A DNA stretch of 24,744 bases from CAVSPO01 sp963730005 (GCA_963730005.1 CAVSPO010000005.1:1-24744), one strand, 5' to 3'; positions 1 to 8,670 are shown, counted from the stretch's first letter. Notes: a model not told the origin generated them from the sequence alone. Program-made: numbers and translations.

Positions 1-5
1 GGCCG

Positions 6-90
6 CGGAGGATGCGGGATTTGAACCCGCGAGGGCTTGCACCCAACCCGCTTTCCAAGCGAGCGCCATAGGCCACTAGGCGAATCCTCC
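6..90 (-). tRNA. tRNA-Ser (anticodon GGA)
   Basis: On the minus strand this stretch folds as a class II tRNA of 85 nt. The 7-bp acceptor stem pairs GGAGGAT (84-90) with ATCCTCC (7-13). The anticodon stem CTCGC/GCGGG encloses the loop TTGGAAA, so the anticodon is GGA, which reads UCC and UCU serine codons. A long variable arm precedes a TPsiC arm with the GGTTCAAAT loop motif. The discriminator base is G and no CCA is encoded, as is usual in actinobacteria. It lies downstream of and codirectional with the CBS-ACT gene but has its own promoter-like hexamers. Confidence 0.95.
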
Positions 91-97
91 GCCGATG

Positions 98-127
98 AGC
101 TTACCGGTGACAGGGCGACCGCACCAA
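98..127 (-). promoter_or_regulatory. putative promoter of tRNA-Ser
   Basis: Read on the minus strand, TTGGTG (122-127) and TAAGCT (98-103) are separated by 18 nt. The -10-like hexamer ends 7 nt before the mature 5' end at position 90. This matches the TANNNT form common in actinobacterial housekeeping promoters. The -35 match is partial. Confidence 0.45.
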
Positions 128-171
128 ACTCGGGAGGCTCGATCGAGGGACCCGATGGCGTCGGCCGCGGG

Positions 172-810
172 TCAGTTGACCAGCCGCGCGATGATGACGA
201 AGCCCGCCGCCTCGAAATCGCGTTCGATCGCCTCGGTGTTGGTGGAGTTGATGCCCACCACGATGGTGCTGCGGCCGCTGCCGCCGTGGTAGACGGCCAG
301 GTGGTTGATGTTGGCGGAGTGCTGGTTGGTGATCTTGCCCAGCTTCTCGATCTGGCCAGGCACGTCGTAGGCGTCCATGGTCAGCCGGGTGCCCCGGTCA
401 CGGAAACCCAGCAGGTCGATGAACGCGTCCATGATGTTGGACTCGGTGATGACCCCCACCAGTTTGCCGTCGCTCAGCACCGGCAGCATCTCGACCTTGT
501 TGTCACGCATCAGCGTTGCCGCCTGCTCCAGCAGCGTGTCGGGCTGCACGGTGAGGGGGTTCTTGGCCATCACTGAGCGGACCTTGAGCTTGCTCATCAG
601 GTAAGTGGCCTCGTTCGCTGACAGGGTGGTGGCCTTGGACGGGCCGGCAGCGGCCACGTCGTTGGCGCTGATCACCCCGACCACCTTGCCGTCCTCGACG
701 ACGGGCAGGTGCCGCACGTTCTGGGTGGCCATGATCTGGCCGGCCTCTGGAACGGTCGTCTCTGGTGTCACCGTGAACGGATTGCCTGCCATCCGCGTGC
801 TGACGAACAT
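172..810 (-). CDS. CBS-CBS-ACT domain protein (AcuB-like)
   Basis: A 212-residue cytoplasmic regulatory protein. Residues about 7-60 and 75-135 form two CBS motifs with the typical pattern M..NP.TV.P...V.EA...M....VRHLPVV..GK.VGVI, repeated as NPLTVQPDTLLEQAATLM and LPVLSDGKLVGVIT. Such a Bateman pair usually binds adenine nucleotides. The C-terminal ~70 residues (MDAYDVPGQIEKLGKI onward) resemble an ACT domain, which often binds amino acids. The start at 810 is chosen because GGAGG lies about 7 nt upstream, although the frame stays open to 888. The gene follows livF by 93 bp on the same strand, which suggests a regulatory link to amino acid uptake. AcuB relatives have a CBS-CBS-ACT layout, but the ligand and target here are unknown. 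The domain call is firm and the function is not. Confidence 0.85.
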   Translation of the reverse strand: MFVSTRMAGNPFTVTPETTVPEAGQIMATQNVRHLPVVEDGKVVGVISANDVAAAGPSKATTLSANEATYLMSKLKVRSVMAKNPLTVQPDTLLEQAATLMRDNKVEMLPVLSDGKLVGVITESNIMDAFIDLLGFRDRGTRLTMDAYDVPGQIEKLGKITNQHSANINHLAVYHGGSGRSTIVVGINSTNTEAIERDFEAAGFVIIARLVN

Positions 811-856
811 GCCTGACCTCCACCTCGAGATGTGTGCAAACAGTAGTGCTGTGCGA

Positions 857-878
857 CCCGAACGGTCGCCGGTTCGGG
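857..878 (-). terminator. hairpin between livF and the CBS-ACT gene
   Basis: Seven-base arms CCCGAAC (857-863) and GTTCGGG (872-878) enclose an 8-nt loop. There is no U-run on the minus strand, so this is at best a weak terminator or an RNA-stabilising hairpin at the 3' end of the liv message. Readthrough into the CBS-ACT gene is possible. Confidence 0.35.
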
Positions 879-903
879 CGAGTCCCACCCGCCCAAACCG
901 GGA

Positions 904-1610
<707 letters not shown>

Positions 1611-1611
<1 letters not shown>

Positions 1612-2420
1612 CAGTCTGCTTCCTGTCCCAGGTAGGCCTCGATCACCCTCGCGTCAGCCTTGACGACGTCCGGCGTCCCCTCGCTGATCAGCACGCCGTG
1701 GTCGAGGACGTAGATCCGCTCGCAGATCTTCATCACCAGACTCATGTCGTGCTCGATCAGCAGGATCGTGAGCTGGAAGTGCTCACGCAGCCAGAAGATC
1801 AGATTGGTCAGCTCCGCTGTCTCGTTCGGGTTCATGCCGGCTGCCGGCTCGTCGAGCAGCAACAGGGTGGGCTTGGTGGCCAACGCGCGGGCGATCTCCA
1901 GATGACGCTGTTCGCCGTAGGGCAGGTTGCGGGCCAGCTCGGAAGCCTTCTGGTCGAGACCGGTCAGCTTCAGCAACTCCATGCTCTCGGCTCGCAGTTC
2001 CTCCTCGTGGCGACGAAAACCGAAGCCGTGCAGGAAGCTGGCCGGCAGCTTGTAGGTGGCGTTCTGCTGCAGCGCGATCACCACGTTCTCCAGCGCCGAG
2101 AGGTCCTTGAACAGGCGGATGTTCTGGAAGGTCCGGCTGACCCCGGCCTGGCTGATCCGGTACGGCTTCAAACCGCCCAGCTCAAACGTCTTGCCCTTCT
2201 TGCGGAAGCTGATGGACCCGCTGGTCGGCTCGTAGACGCCGGTGAGCAGGTTGAACACGGTCGTCTTGCCGGCCCCGTTGGGCCCGATCAGCCCGACCAG
2301 CTCGCCCTCGCCCAGCCTCATGGTCAGGTTGGACAGCGCACTCAGGCCGCCGAAGTTCTTGGTCAGGCCAGTAACGCTGAGGGTGTCGACGCGCACTGCG
2401 CCGGCGGTGTCGGTTGTCAT
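1611..2420 (-). CDS. livG: Branched-chain amino acid ABC transporter, ATP-binding protein LivG
   Basis: A 269-residue ABC ATPase. It has Walker A GPNGAGKTT (about residue 46), the LivG-type degenerate signature LPYGEQRHLEIARALA in place of LSGGQ, Walker B LLLLDEPAAGMNPNE, and the H-loop LLIEHDMSLVM. It also has the insertion between Walker A and the signature that is usual in LivG (GVSRTFQNIRLF and the segment after it). It partners with LivF to energise LivH and LivM. The ATG overlaps the livM stop by 4 nt (ATGA), which fits a polycistronic operon. Confidence 0.95.
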
Positions 2421-3442
2421 CGCGTCCCTTCCACCTCAACGCCCTCGGTGTTGACCGCCGCGTCCTCGGCCATGGTGACGCCTCGTAGGGCGTCGGTCTC
2501 CAGTGCTTGTCGCAATGATCTGGGCAGGAACCGGGTGGCCTCCCTGGAACCCATCAGGCCCTGCGGCCGGAACAGCATCAACAGGATCAGCGCCAGTGAG
2601 TAGATGATCATCCGGACTTCAGGGAAGTTCTGCAGGGACGTGGAAATCAGGGCCAGCACGACGGCGCCGATCACCGAACCGGACAGGCTGCCCAGACCGC
2701 CGAGCACGACGATCACCAGGATGTTGACCGACTGCATGAACCCGAACAGGTCGGGCTTCAGGAAGTAGAAGTAGGACGCGTACATGGAGCCGGCCAGCCC
2801 GCCGAAGAAGGCACCGATCGTGAAGGCCAGCGTCTTGGCGCGGGTGGAGTTGACCCCCACGGACTCGGCGGCGATCTCGTCCTCACGCACGGCAATGCAG
2901 TCGCGGCCGTGCCGGCTGTGCAGGAAGTTGCCGATCAGCCACACCGACCCGACGGTCAGCACGAACAGCCAGGTCCAGTCCAGGAAACGCGGAATGCCGG
3001 ACAGGCCGGCCGCGCCGTTGGTGATCTCGAGGTTCAGCAGCACGACGCGGATGATCTCGGCCATGCCCAGTGTCGCGATTGCCAGGTAGTCCCCGCGCAG
3101 GCGCAGCGTCGGCAGCCCGACCAGGAAGCCGATCAGGGCGGCTGTGAGCGAGCCCGCGACGAGCCCGACGATGAAACCGCCCATGGTGGGATTCGCCATG
3201 GTGATCATGGCGCAGACGTAGGCGCCGACCGCCTGGAAACCGGCATGGCCCAAGCTGAACTGGCCGGTGAAACCGGTGATCAGGTTGAGGCTGGCCGCCA
3301 GCACGATGTTGATGCAGATGGTGGCGAGGGTGGCCTGCAGGTAGTCGTTGATGATGCCTGCGTTGATCAGCCCCAGCACGATGGCGTAGACGCCAACCAG
3401 CGGGACGACCCGAATGGCGATGGTCTTGACGGTGGAGTTCAT
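2417..3442 (-). CDS. livM: Branched-chain amino acid ABC transporter, permease LivM
   Basis: A 341-residue integral membrane protein with about 9-10 hydrophobic segments. The family signature is clear in NLITGFTGQFSLGHAGFQAVGAY near residue 55. The EAA-like cytoplasmic loop that contacts the ATPases lies around GRDCIAVREDEIAAESVGVN. It forms a heterodimeric channel with LivH. The gene starts 3 nt after the livH stop and overlaps livG by 4 nt. A hydrophilic C-terminal tail of about 40 residues (ending VNTEGVEVEGTR) extends beyond the last membrane helix. Confidence 0.94.
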   Translation of the reverse strand: MNSTVKTIAIRVVPLVGVYAIVLGLINAGIINDYLQATLATICINIVLAASLNLITGFTGQFSLGHAGFQAVGAYVCAMITMANPTMGGFIVGLVAGSLTAALIGFLVGLPTLRLRGDYLAIATLGMAEIIRVVLLNLEITNGAAGLSGIPRFLDWTWLFVLTVGSVWLIGNFLHSRHGRDCIAVREDEIAAESVGVNSTRAKTLAFTIGAFFGGLAGSMYASYFYFLKPDLFGFMQSVNILVIVVLGGLGSLSGSVIGAVVLALISTSLQNFPEVRMIIYSLALILLMLFRPQGLMGSREATRFLPRSLRQALETDALRGVTMAEDAAVNTEGVEVEGTR

Positions 3443-3445
3443 CGG

Positions 3446-4330
3446 TTACACCTTCTCCTTCACGTCTTTGCCCAACAGGCCGGCCGGCTTGACGATCAGG
3501 ATGAGGATCAGCAGCGCGTAGACGACGGCGTCCTTGAAGGTGGAGAAACCGACGGCCGACACGGTGGTTTCGGCCAGTCCGATGAACACGCCGCCGATGA
3601 GTGCGCCGGGAATGATGCCGATGCCGCCGAGGACCGCGGCGATGAACGCCTTCAGGCCGGGCACCATGCCCATCAGCGGGTTGATCGAGTTGTAGTAGAC
3701 GCCCACCAGGACGCCGGCCGCACCGGCCAGCGCCGAGCCGAGGGCGAACGTGAACGAGATGGTGTTGTCGACGTTGATACCCATCAGGCGGGCGGCGTCG
3801 GCGTCCTGCGACACGGCACGCATCGCCTTGCCCATCCGGGACTTCTTGACGATCAACTGCAGCGCGATCATCAGAGCCACCGAGACGCCGATGATGATCA
3901 GCTGCTGACCCTTGACGACGACACCGCCGACCTGGAAGGTGGCGCTCATGTAGTCGGGCAGGGCGGGGTAGCTGCGGGCCTGAGCCCCGACGAAGTACAT
4001 CATCCCGTACTCCAGCAGGAAGCTCATTCCGATGGCGGTGATCAAGAGCGCGATCCGCGTCGAGCCGCGCAGCGGCTTGTAGGCGATCCGCTCGATCAGC
4101 ACGCCCAGCATCATGCAGCCCACCATGGCGATCACCAGCGCCGGGACGAAGCCCAGCTGCGCCCGTGCCATCGCGAAATAGCCGATGTAGGCGCCGACCA
4201 TGTAGACGTCGCCATGGGCGAAGTTGATCAGCTGCATGATGCCGTAGATCATCGTGTAGCCGAGCGCGATCAGCGCGTAGATGCTACCCAGCGACAGCCC
4301 GTTGATGAGCTGCTGGATGATCTGATCCAC
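3446..4330 (-). CDS. livH: Branched-chain amino acid ABC transporter, permease LivH
   Basis: A 294-residue membrane permease of normal LivH length. The N-terminus LINGLSLGSIYALIALGYTMIYGIMQLINFAHGD is diagnostic, and the cytoplasmic coupling loop reads GKAMRAVSQDADAARLMGIN. The start is GTG at 4328-4330, preceded by an AGGGGG ribosome binding site about 8 nt upstream. It pairs with LivM in the membrane. A 133-bp gap with a strong hairpin separates it from livK, a layout that often lets the binding protein be made in excess over the membrane parts. Confidence 0.94.
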   Translation of the reverse strand: MDQIIQQLINGLSLGSIYALIALGYTMIYGIMQLINFAHGDVYMVGAYIGYFAMARAQLGFVPALVIAMVGCMMLGVLIERIAYKPLRGSTRIALLITAIGMSFLLEYGMMYFVGAQARSYPALPDYMSATFQVGGVVVKGQQLIIIGVSVALMIALQLIVKKSRMGKAMRAVSQDADAARLMGINVDNTISFTFALGSALAGAAGVLVGVYYNSINPLMGMVPGLKAFIAAVLGGIGIIPGALIGGVFIGLAETTVSAVGFSTFKDAVVYALLILILIVKPAGLLGKDVKEKV

Positions 4331-4389
4331 TGGCGTACCCCCTTCTGTTAGGCGCTGCCAACGACCTGCTGATGTTTGGGTGTTGCTGT

Positions 4390-4446
4390 CTCGCCTGACG
4401 GCGAGCCGCCAAGGTGGCTGGCATAGAACTTACGCCAGCCACCTTG
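4390..4446 (-). terminator. livK-livH intergenic hairpins (attenuator or RNA stabiliser)
   Basis: A perfect 13-bp inverted repeat (arms 4410-4422 and 4434-4446, core AAGGTGGCTGGC) has an 11-nt loop. A second 6-bp hairpin (CTCGCC 4390-4395, GGCGAG 4400-4405, loop TGAC) follows downstream on the minus strand. No U-run follows on the minus strand, so complete termination is doubtful. Position and strength suggest partial termination or 3'-end protection of the livK message. Confidence 0.6.
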
Positions 4447-4463
4447 GTTTGTTTGCGGCAGGT

Positions 4464-5639
4464 TCACTTGGCCTTGACTGCGCTGGACTGCTGTCCGTTG
4501 GTCAGACCGATCACCGTGATCTCCTTCACGGCGTTGTGGTTCTCGTCGACACTGAAGGTGCCGGTGACGCCGGGGTAGTCCTTGGTGGCAGCCATGGCCT
4601 TCTGGATGCCCAGCGAATCCTTGGTCTCGGCGCGCTTGATGGCGTCGGCGACGAAGTAGGCGGTGTCATAGCCGAGGGCGCTGAAGGCACCCGGCTCTGC
4701 GTTGTACTTGGCCTTGAAGTCGGCGATGAACTTCTGAACCTTGGGGTCCTTGTCCAGGTTGGAGTAGTGGTTCGAGAAGTACACGTCGTTCAGTGCGTCG
4801 GCGCCCGCCAGGTCAAGCAGGGTCGGGGAGTCGAAGCCGTCCGCGCCCATGATCGGCGCGGTGATGCCCAGGGCGCGGGCCTGCTTGATGATCAGGCCGG
4901 CCTCGTTGTAGTAGCCCGGGATGTAGATGACGTCGAACTGCTGGCCCTTGAGGCGGGTCAGGATGGCGTTGAAGTCGGTGTCACCGGCGGAGTAGCTCTC
5001 CTCGGCGACGATCTGACCACCAGCGGCCTCGAAGGTCGTCTTGAAGCTCTCTGCCAGGCCCTTGCCGTAGTCGGACGAGATGTCCTTGACGATCGCGGCG
5101 GTCTTGGCGCCCTTCTCGTTGGCGGCGTAGTTCGCCATGGCCGTGCCCTGGAACGAGTCGGAGTAGCAGGTGCGGAAGGCGAACTCCTGCACCTTTCCGC
5201 CCATGACGGTGACGTCATCGGCAGTCGCCGAGCCGGACACCACAGGCACCTCGTTCGGGTTGGCAACCGGGATGGTGGCCTTGAAGGACCCGGAGGTGGC
5301 CGGGCCGATGATGGTGACGACCTTGTCCTGGGTCATCAGCTTGGTCGCCAGGGTGGTGGCCTCAGCGGGCTCGGACTTGGTGTCGTACTTGACCACCTCG
5401 ATCTTCTTGCCGTCAACCCCGCCGGCAGCATTGATCTCTGCGATGGCCATCTCGACGCCCTTGACGGAGTCCTGACCGTAGGTGGCCACGTTGCCCGAGA
5501 GCTCGTAGTTGACGCCGATCTTGATGGTGTCGCCGATGGCGTTGCCCTTGCCGGCGCCACCGGTGCTGCTGCAGCCCGTGAGCGCGGAGACCGCCAGGGC
5601 TCCGGCCGCCAGCAGTGCCCCTGCCTTGAAATACTTCAT
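4464..5639 (-). CDS. livK: Branched-chain amino acid ABC transporter, substrate-binding lipoprotein LivK
   Basis: A 391-residue periplasmic binding protein of the Leu/Ile/Val-binding (type I fold) family. The signal sequence begins MKYFKAGALLAAGALAVSAL and leads into the lipobox LTGC, with Cys23 as the lipidation site, so it would be anchored on the outer face of the cytoplasmic membrane. Family motifs include IKIGVNYELSGNVATYGQDSVKGVEMAIAEIN-like sequence, VVTIIGPATSGSF and PVVSGSATAD. The start at 5639 is chosen for the signal peptide and the upstream AGGA; the frame is open to 5723. It is the first gene of the liv operon. The exact substrate (Leu, Ile, Val or another small amide) cannot be read from sequence. 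Confidence 0.93.
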   Translation of the reverse strand: MKYFKAGALLAAGALAVSALTGCSSTGGAGKGNAIGDTIKIGVNYELSGNVATYGQDSVKGVEMAIAEINAAGGVDGKKIEVVKYDTKSEPAEATTLATKLMTQDKVVTIIGPATSGSFKATIPVANPNEVPVVSGSATADDVTVMGGKVQEFAFRTCYSDSFQGTAMANYAANEKGAKTAAIVKDISSDYGKGLAESFKTTFEAAGGQIVAEESYSAGDTDFNAILTRLKGQQFDVIYIPGYYNEAGLIIKQARALGITAPIMGADGFDSPTLLDLAGADALNDVYFSNHYSNLDKDPKVQKFIADFKAKYNAEPGAFSALGYDTAYFVADAIKRAETKDSLGIQKAMAATKDYPGVTGTFSVDENHNAVKEITVIGLTNGQQSSAVKAK

Positions 5640-5872
5640 GCTTCCTCGTCTTCTTCGTGAGCCGGGCGCCGATCGGTGTCCGGTCCTCGCCAATAAAGTG
5701 CTGCCTTCGCCATCGCAAACCACTGTGGTGCTGGCTGGGGCCCTGCAAGATCAAACCTGCTTTGCCCAAGTCTCGTCACGTCGGTCGGCGTTCATCGACA
5801 GATTGTCGCCTGTCCAGGGGGTTGATGACGAATGGGGTAGCCGTTACCAGTCTGCCCGCCGTCCCCAAAGCC

Positions 5873-5966
5873 AAAAGGGGCTCCCCGCGCACCCGGAAGA
5901 GCTCGCTTACCCTTGCTGTCTCTCGACCCTGGGGGAGTTCACGAGGTACCGCCGCACGGGGAACCT
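5873..5966 (-). ncRNA. ffs: Signal recognition particle RNA, bacterial small type
   Basis: Read on the minus strand, a 12-bp helix pairs GGTTCCCCGTGC (5965-5954) with GCGCGGGGAGCC (5890-5879). The apical part carries the SRP domain IV signature CAGG (5' side) and AGCA (3' side), which flank a GTC/GAC stem capped by the GNRA tetraloop GAGA (5925-5922). The adjoining GTAAGCGAGCTC segment resembles actinobacterial SRP RNAs I recall. A TTTT run follows the closing helix. The RNA binds Ffh in co-translational membrane targeting. Divergent placement beside dnaX also fits the mycobacterial arrangement as I remember it. Ends are approximate. Confidence 0.85.
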
Positions 5967-5972
5967 GCCACC

Positions 5973-5978
5973 ATGCTA
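5973..5978 (-). promoter_or_regulatory. -10 element of the SRP RNA gene
   Basis: TAGCAT on the minus strand ends 6-7 nt before position 5966/5965, exactly where the long closing helix of the SRP RNA begins. A TTGGTG lies 19 nt further upstream as a poor -35. The tRNA-Ser promoter has the same TTGGTG hexamer. Confidence 0.5.
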
Positions 5979-6047
5979 GCCGGTGTTTTCGCTGCCGCAC
6001 CAAACCGGATCCCGGCAGCGGGCTCGGCAACCGTCGGTGGCTGCGCC

Positions 6048-6053
6048 TAGGCT
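6048..6053 (+). promoter_or_regulatory. -10 element of dnaX, suggesting a leaderless transcript
   Basis: TAGGCT is followed by exactly 6 nt and then the GTG at 6060, so the transcription start would coincide with the start codon. There is no convincing ribosome binding site before this GTG. Leaderless GTG/ATG mRNAs are common in actinobacteria. No good -35 is visible. Confidence 0.45.
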
Positions 6054-6059
6054 GCCTGT

Positions 6060-8591
6060 GTGGACGACGACGAGCTGACCCCGATCGATCCGGACGACCT
6101 CGCTGTGGACGATGAGGAGGAGTTTCTGGAGGCTCCGGACGATGAGGACGTCTTCTTCGAGCAGGGTGGCCCGGGGCTGTTCGGTTTCGACGACGCTGAG
6201 CCTGCCCCTGCGGTGCCCCAGTCGCCCTCCAAGACAGAGCAGTCGTCCTCCAAGACAGAAGTTTCGTCCCGTCCCGTCATGAACGACACCGTGAGCACGA
6301 TTTCGCTGTCGGCGGACACGCCCGAGCCGTCGACCTTGACGGTCACCGCCGGGCGACCAGTGCGCACAGAGCCGGTGGCGCGCGCGGAGGCGCCGCTGGC
6401 GCTCTATCGGCGCTACCGGCCGGACACCTTCGACGAGGTGATCGGCCAGGAGCACGTCACCGAGCCGCTGCGTCGGGCCCTGATCAACAACAAGGTTCAC
6501 CATGCCTATCTGTTCAGTGGGCCGCGCGGTTGCGGCAAGACGTCGTCCGCCCGCATCCTGGCGCGCTGCCTGAACTGCTTCGAGGGCCCCACCCCAACCC
6601 CCTGCGGGCAATGTCGCAGTTGCCGCGACCTGGCCACCGGTGGCCCGGGCAGCATCGACGTGATCGAGATTGATGCTGCTTCCCACGGCGGCGTGGACGA
6701 CGCTCGTGACTTGCGTGAGCGGGCGTTCTTCGCCCCCGTCGAGAGCCGCTACAAGATCTACATCGTGGACGAGGCCCACATGGTCACCTCGGCCGGCTTC
6801 AACGCCATGCTCAAGGTCGTCGAAGAGCCTCCTGCGCACGTCAAGTTCATCTTCGCGACCACCGAGCCCGAGAAGGTCATCAGCACCATCCGTAGCCGCA
6901 CCCACCACTATCCCTTCCGGCTGGTGCCACCCCGGACGTTGCAGAGCTATCTGTCCTCGGTCTGCGAGCAGGAGCACGTCGCCGTCGAACAGGGGGTGCT
7001 GCCGCTGGTGGTGCGGGCCGGCGCCGGGTCGGTGCGCGACTCCCTGAGCGTCCTGGACCAACTGCTGGGCTCGGCAGGCGAGAGGGGTGTCAGCCACACC
7101 GTGGCCGCAGCCCTGCTGGGCTACACCCCCGATGCCCTGCTTGACGAGATCGTCGATGCTTTCGCGGCCCAGGACGCGAAGGGAGTCTTCAGCGCCATCG
7201 ACAAGGTCATCGACGTGGGGCAGGATCCGCGTCGCTTCGCCGAGGACTTGCTGCAACGGCTGCGCGATCTGGTGATCGTGGCGCAGGTGCCCGACTCCGT
7301 GCGCACCGGCCTGATCGATGCCCCTGAGGATCAGGCGGAACGCTTCACCCAGCAGGCCGCCCGACTGGGGCCCGGGGAGCTCACCCGGGCTGCCGAGGTC
7401 ATTGCGACCGGCCTGACGCAGATGCGTGGCACGACGGCGCCGCGACTGCACCTGGAACTGATGTGCGCCCGCGTGTTGTTGCCCGGTGCCGACGTGGACG
7501 GTCGCGGCCTGCACGCCCGCCTCGACCGGCTCGAGCGTCGCCTCGACATGGCCGGGCCCCCGCAGACCGCAACAGACGGCGCACCGGCCGGACAGCTTCG
7601 GGCTGTCGTCGAATCCGCTCCGGCCCGTGCTGCGGGCCTGCCGGGGGTCCCTGCTGCCGACGCGCCGTTCGGCGGCCGGCCGCCCGCCGAGCCGGTGAGT
7701 GACGCTCAGCCCAGCGGCGGCCTGCCCGCGACACAGCGGCCGGCCACCCAGCGCCCCGAGGCCCCGCAGCAGCAGCGCCCCACCCCTGCTGGCCCTGCTG
7801 GCGGCGCACCCCCGGCCCGCGGCGCCGCCGGGGTGGACGTGCAGGTTGCCGACGTCCGGCGACTGTGGCCGCAGGTCATCGAAGCGGTGAAGCGTCGTCG
7901 TCGAGTGAGCTGGATGCTGCTCAGCCAACACGCCCAGGTGCTCGACGTCGGTCAAGGTGCGCTGACGCTGGGCTTCGACAACGCCGGCGCCTGCGAATCC
8001 TTCAGCCGCAACGGCAGCGACGACGTGTTGCGTGACTGCATGGTCGAAATCCTTGGCGCTGATCTGGCGATCCGCCCCATTGTTGACCCGGGCCCGCAGG
8101 GCCCTCACAGTCAGTCGGGCCCGCAGGGCCCTCACAGTCAGCCGGGCCCGCAGGGCCCTCACAGTCAATCGGGCCCGCAGGGCCCTCACGGTCAATCGGG
8201 CCCGCAGGGCCAGCCAGGCCGCGGCACGCCCAAGCCCGTGCCTGTGGCCGAGCCTGCCCCTCGGCCGGCCCCTGACGCGACGCCGGCCCCGTCGACGCAG
8301 CGGCCGGCGCTGCACGTTCTGCCGGACATCCCCGAGCCGCCCCCGGAGGAGGATCAGGTGGGCCCGGACGCGGCCGACGAGCGGGCCGGCCAGCGTCCCG
8401 CAGCAGATGCGCGGCTGTGGGCAGACAAGGCCCGGGCCAGTCTGCGTGCCGTGCCCGAGGAGGAACCACCGCCCGAGCCCTTCGACGGGGCCTCGCACGA
8501 CGACATCACCCTGGATGAGAGCGGCCAGACTGCCGGTGAGCTGATCGTCGCCGAGCTCGGTGCTGAGGTGATCGACGAGGACGAGGACTGA
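6060..8591 (+). CDS. dnaX: DNA polymerase III subunit gamma/tau
   Basis: An 843-residue clamp-loader ATPase. The conserved core starts near residue 114 (ALYRRYRP) with Walker A GPRGCGKT at 154-161, a four-cysteine zinc module (CLNC, CGQCRSC), Walker B IYIVDEAHMV, sensor 1 FIFATTEPEKV and the SRT arginine finger. Residues 1-111 are an unusual Asp/Glu-rich extension that begins MDDDELTPIDPDD. After the oligomerisation domain comes a Pro/Ala/Gln linker, a conserved C-terminal domain (about 595-675, VRRLWPQVIEAVKRRRRVSWMLL), a collagen-like repeat (677-718) and an acidic tail. The GTG at 6060 fits a leaderless start; ATG at 6279 (Met74) is an alternative. No frameshift slippery site is visible. 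It heads the dnaX-ybaB-recR cluster. Confidence 0.93.
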   Translation: MDDDELTPIDPDDLAVDDEEEFLEAPDDEDVFFEQGGPGLFGFDDAEPAPAVPQSPSKTEQSSSKTEVSSRPVMNDTVSTISLSADTPEPSTLTVTAGRPVRTEPVARAEAPLALYRRYRPDTFDEVIGQEHVTEPLRRALINNKVHHAYLFSGPRGCGKTSSARILARCLNCFEGPTPTPCGQCRSCRDLATGGPGSIDVIEIDAASHGGVDDARDLRERAFFAPVESRYKIYIVDEAHMVTSAGFNAMLKVVEEPPAHVKFIFATTEPEKVISTIRSRTHHYPFRLVPPRTLQSYLSSVCEQEHVAVEQGVLPLVVRAGAGSVRDSLSVLDQLLGSAGERGVSHTVAAALLGYTPDALLDEIVDAFAAQDAKGVFSAIDKVIDVGQDPRRFAEDLLQRLRDLVIVAQVPDSVRTGLIDAPEDQAERFTQQAARLGPGELTRAAEVIATGLTQMRGTTAPRLHLELMCARVLLPGADVDGRGLHARLDRLERRLDMAGPPQTATDGAPAGQLRAVVESAPARAAGLPGVPAADAPFGGRPPAEPVSDAQPSGGLPATQRPATQRPEAPQQQRPTPAGPAGGAPPARGAAGVDVQVADVRRLWPQVIEAVKRRRRVSWMLLSQHAQVLDVGQGALTLGFDNAGACESFSRNGSDDVLRDCMVEILGADLAIRPIVDPGPQGPHSQSGPQGPHSQPGPQGPHSQSGPQGPHGQSGPQGQPGRGTPKPVPVAEPAPRPAPDATPAPSTQRPALHVLPDIPEPPPEEDQVGPDAADERAGQRPAADARLWADKARASLRAVPEEEPPPEPFDGASHDDITLDESGQTAGELIVAELGAEVIDEDED
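8090..8212 (+). repeat. 27-bp tandem repeat inside dnaX (collagen-like)
   Basis: Four full 27-bp units (8090-8116, 8117-8143, 8144-8170, 8171-8197) and a 15-bp partial unit (8198-8212) are nearly identical. Each begins GGGCCCGCAGGGCCC. They encode (S/P)GPQGPHSQ repeated in frame within the DnaX C-terminal linker. The last copies diverge slightly (AGT to GGT, GTC to ATC). Repeats in frame like this commonly change copy number by slippage. Confidence 0.95.
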
Positions 8592-8654
8592 CCCTGCCGG
8601 TGGTGGTCGGGTCACAGGGTCGTCGATGTCGGTGGCCCCGGGTAGTCTGAGGCG

Positions 8655-8670
8655 GCCGGAAAAGTCCGGC
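8655..8670 (+). other. small hairpin upstream of ybaB
   Basis: GCCGGA (8655-8660) and TCCGGC (8665-8670) flank AAAG, about 10 nt before the ribosome binding site of the next gene. A TAGTCT hexamer at 8643-8648 could be a -10 element, but it has no recognisable -35. The role is unknown; it may separate dnaX translation from ybaB translation. Confidence 0.35.

Noticed and set aside
138..147. CTCGATCGAG palindrome between the CBS-ACT gene and tRNA-Ser as a terminator
   Set aside because: It has no loop and no U-run; a 10-bp self-palindrome of this kind is expected by chance in this composition.
2909..4351. 480-codon open frame on the plus strand across livM and livH
   Set aside because: Its composition is dominated by Asp, Gln, His and Arg, as expected for an antisense of hydrophobic membrane proteins.
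4380..5660. 426-codon open frame on the plus strand opposite livK
   Set aside because: Gly/Leu/Val/Asp-rich shadow of livK without a ribosome binding site or known domain.
8090..8212. CRISPR-like array
   Set aside because: The repeats are directly contiguous without spacers, are in frame with dnaX and encode a regular peptide repeat.
8041..8591. programmed frameshift in dnaX producing gamma and tau
   Set aside because: No A-rich slippery heptamer with a following stem-loop is visible; the frame is simply continuous.
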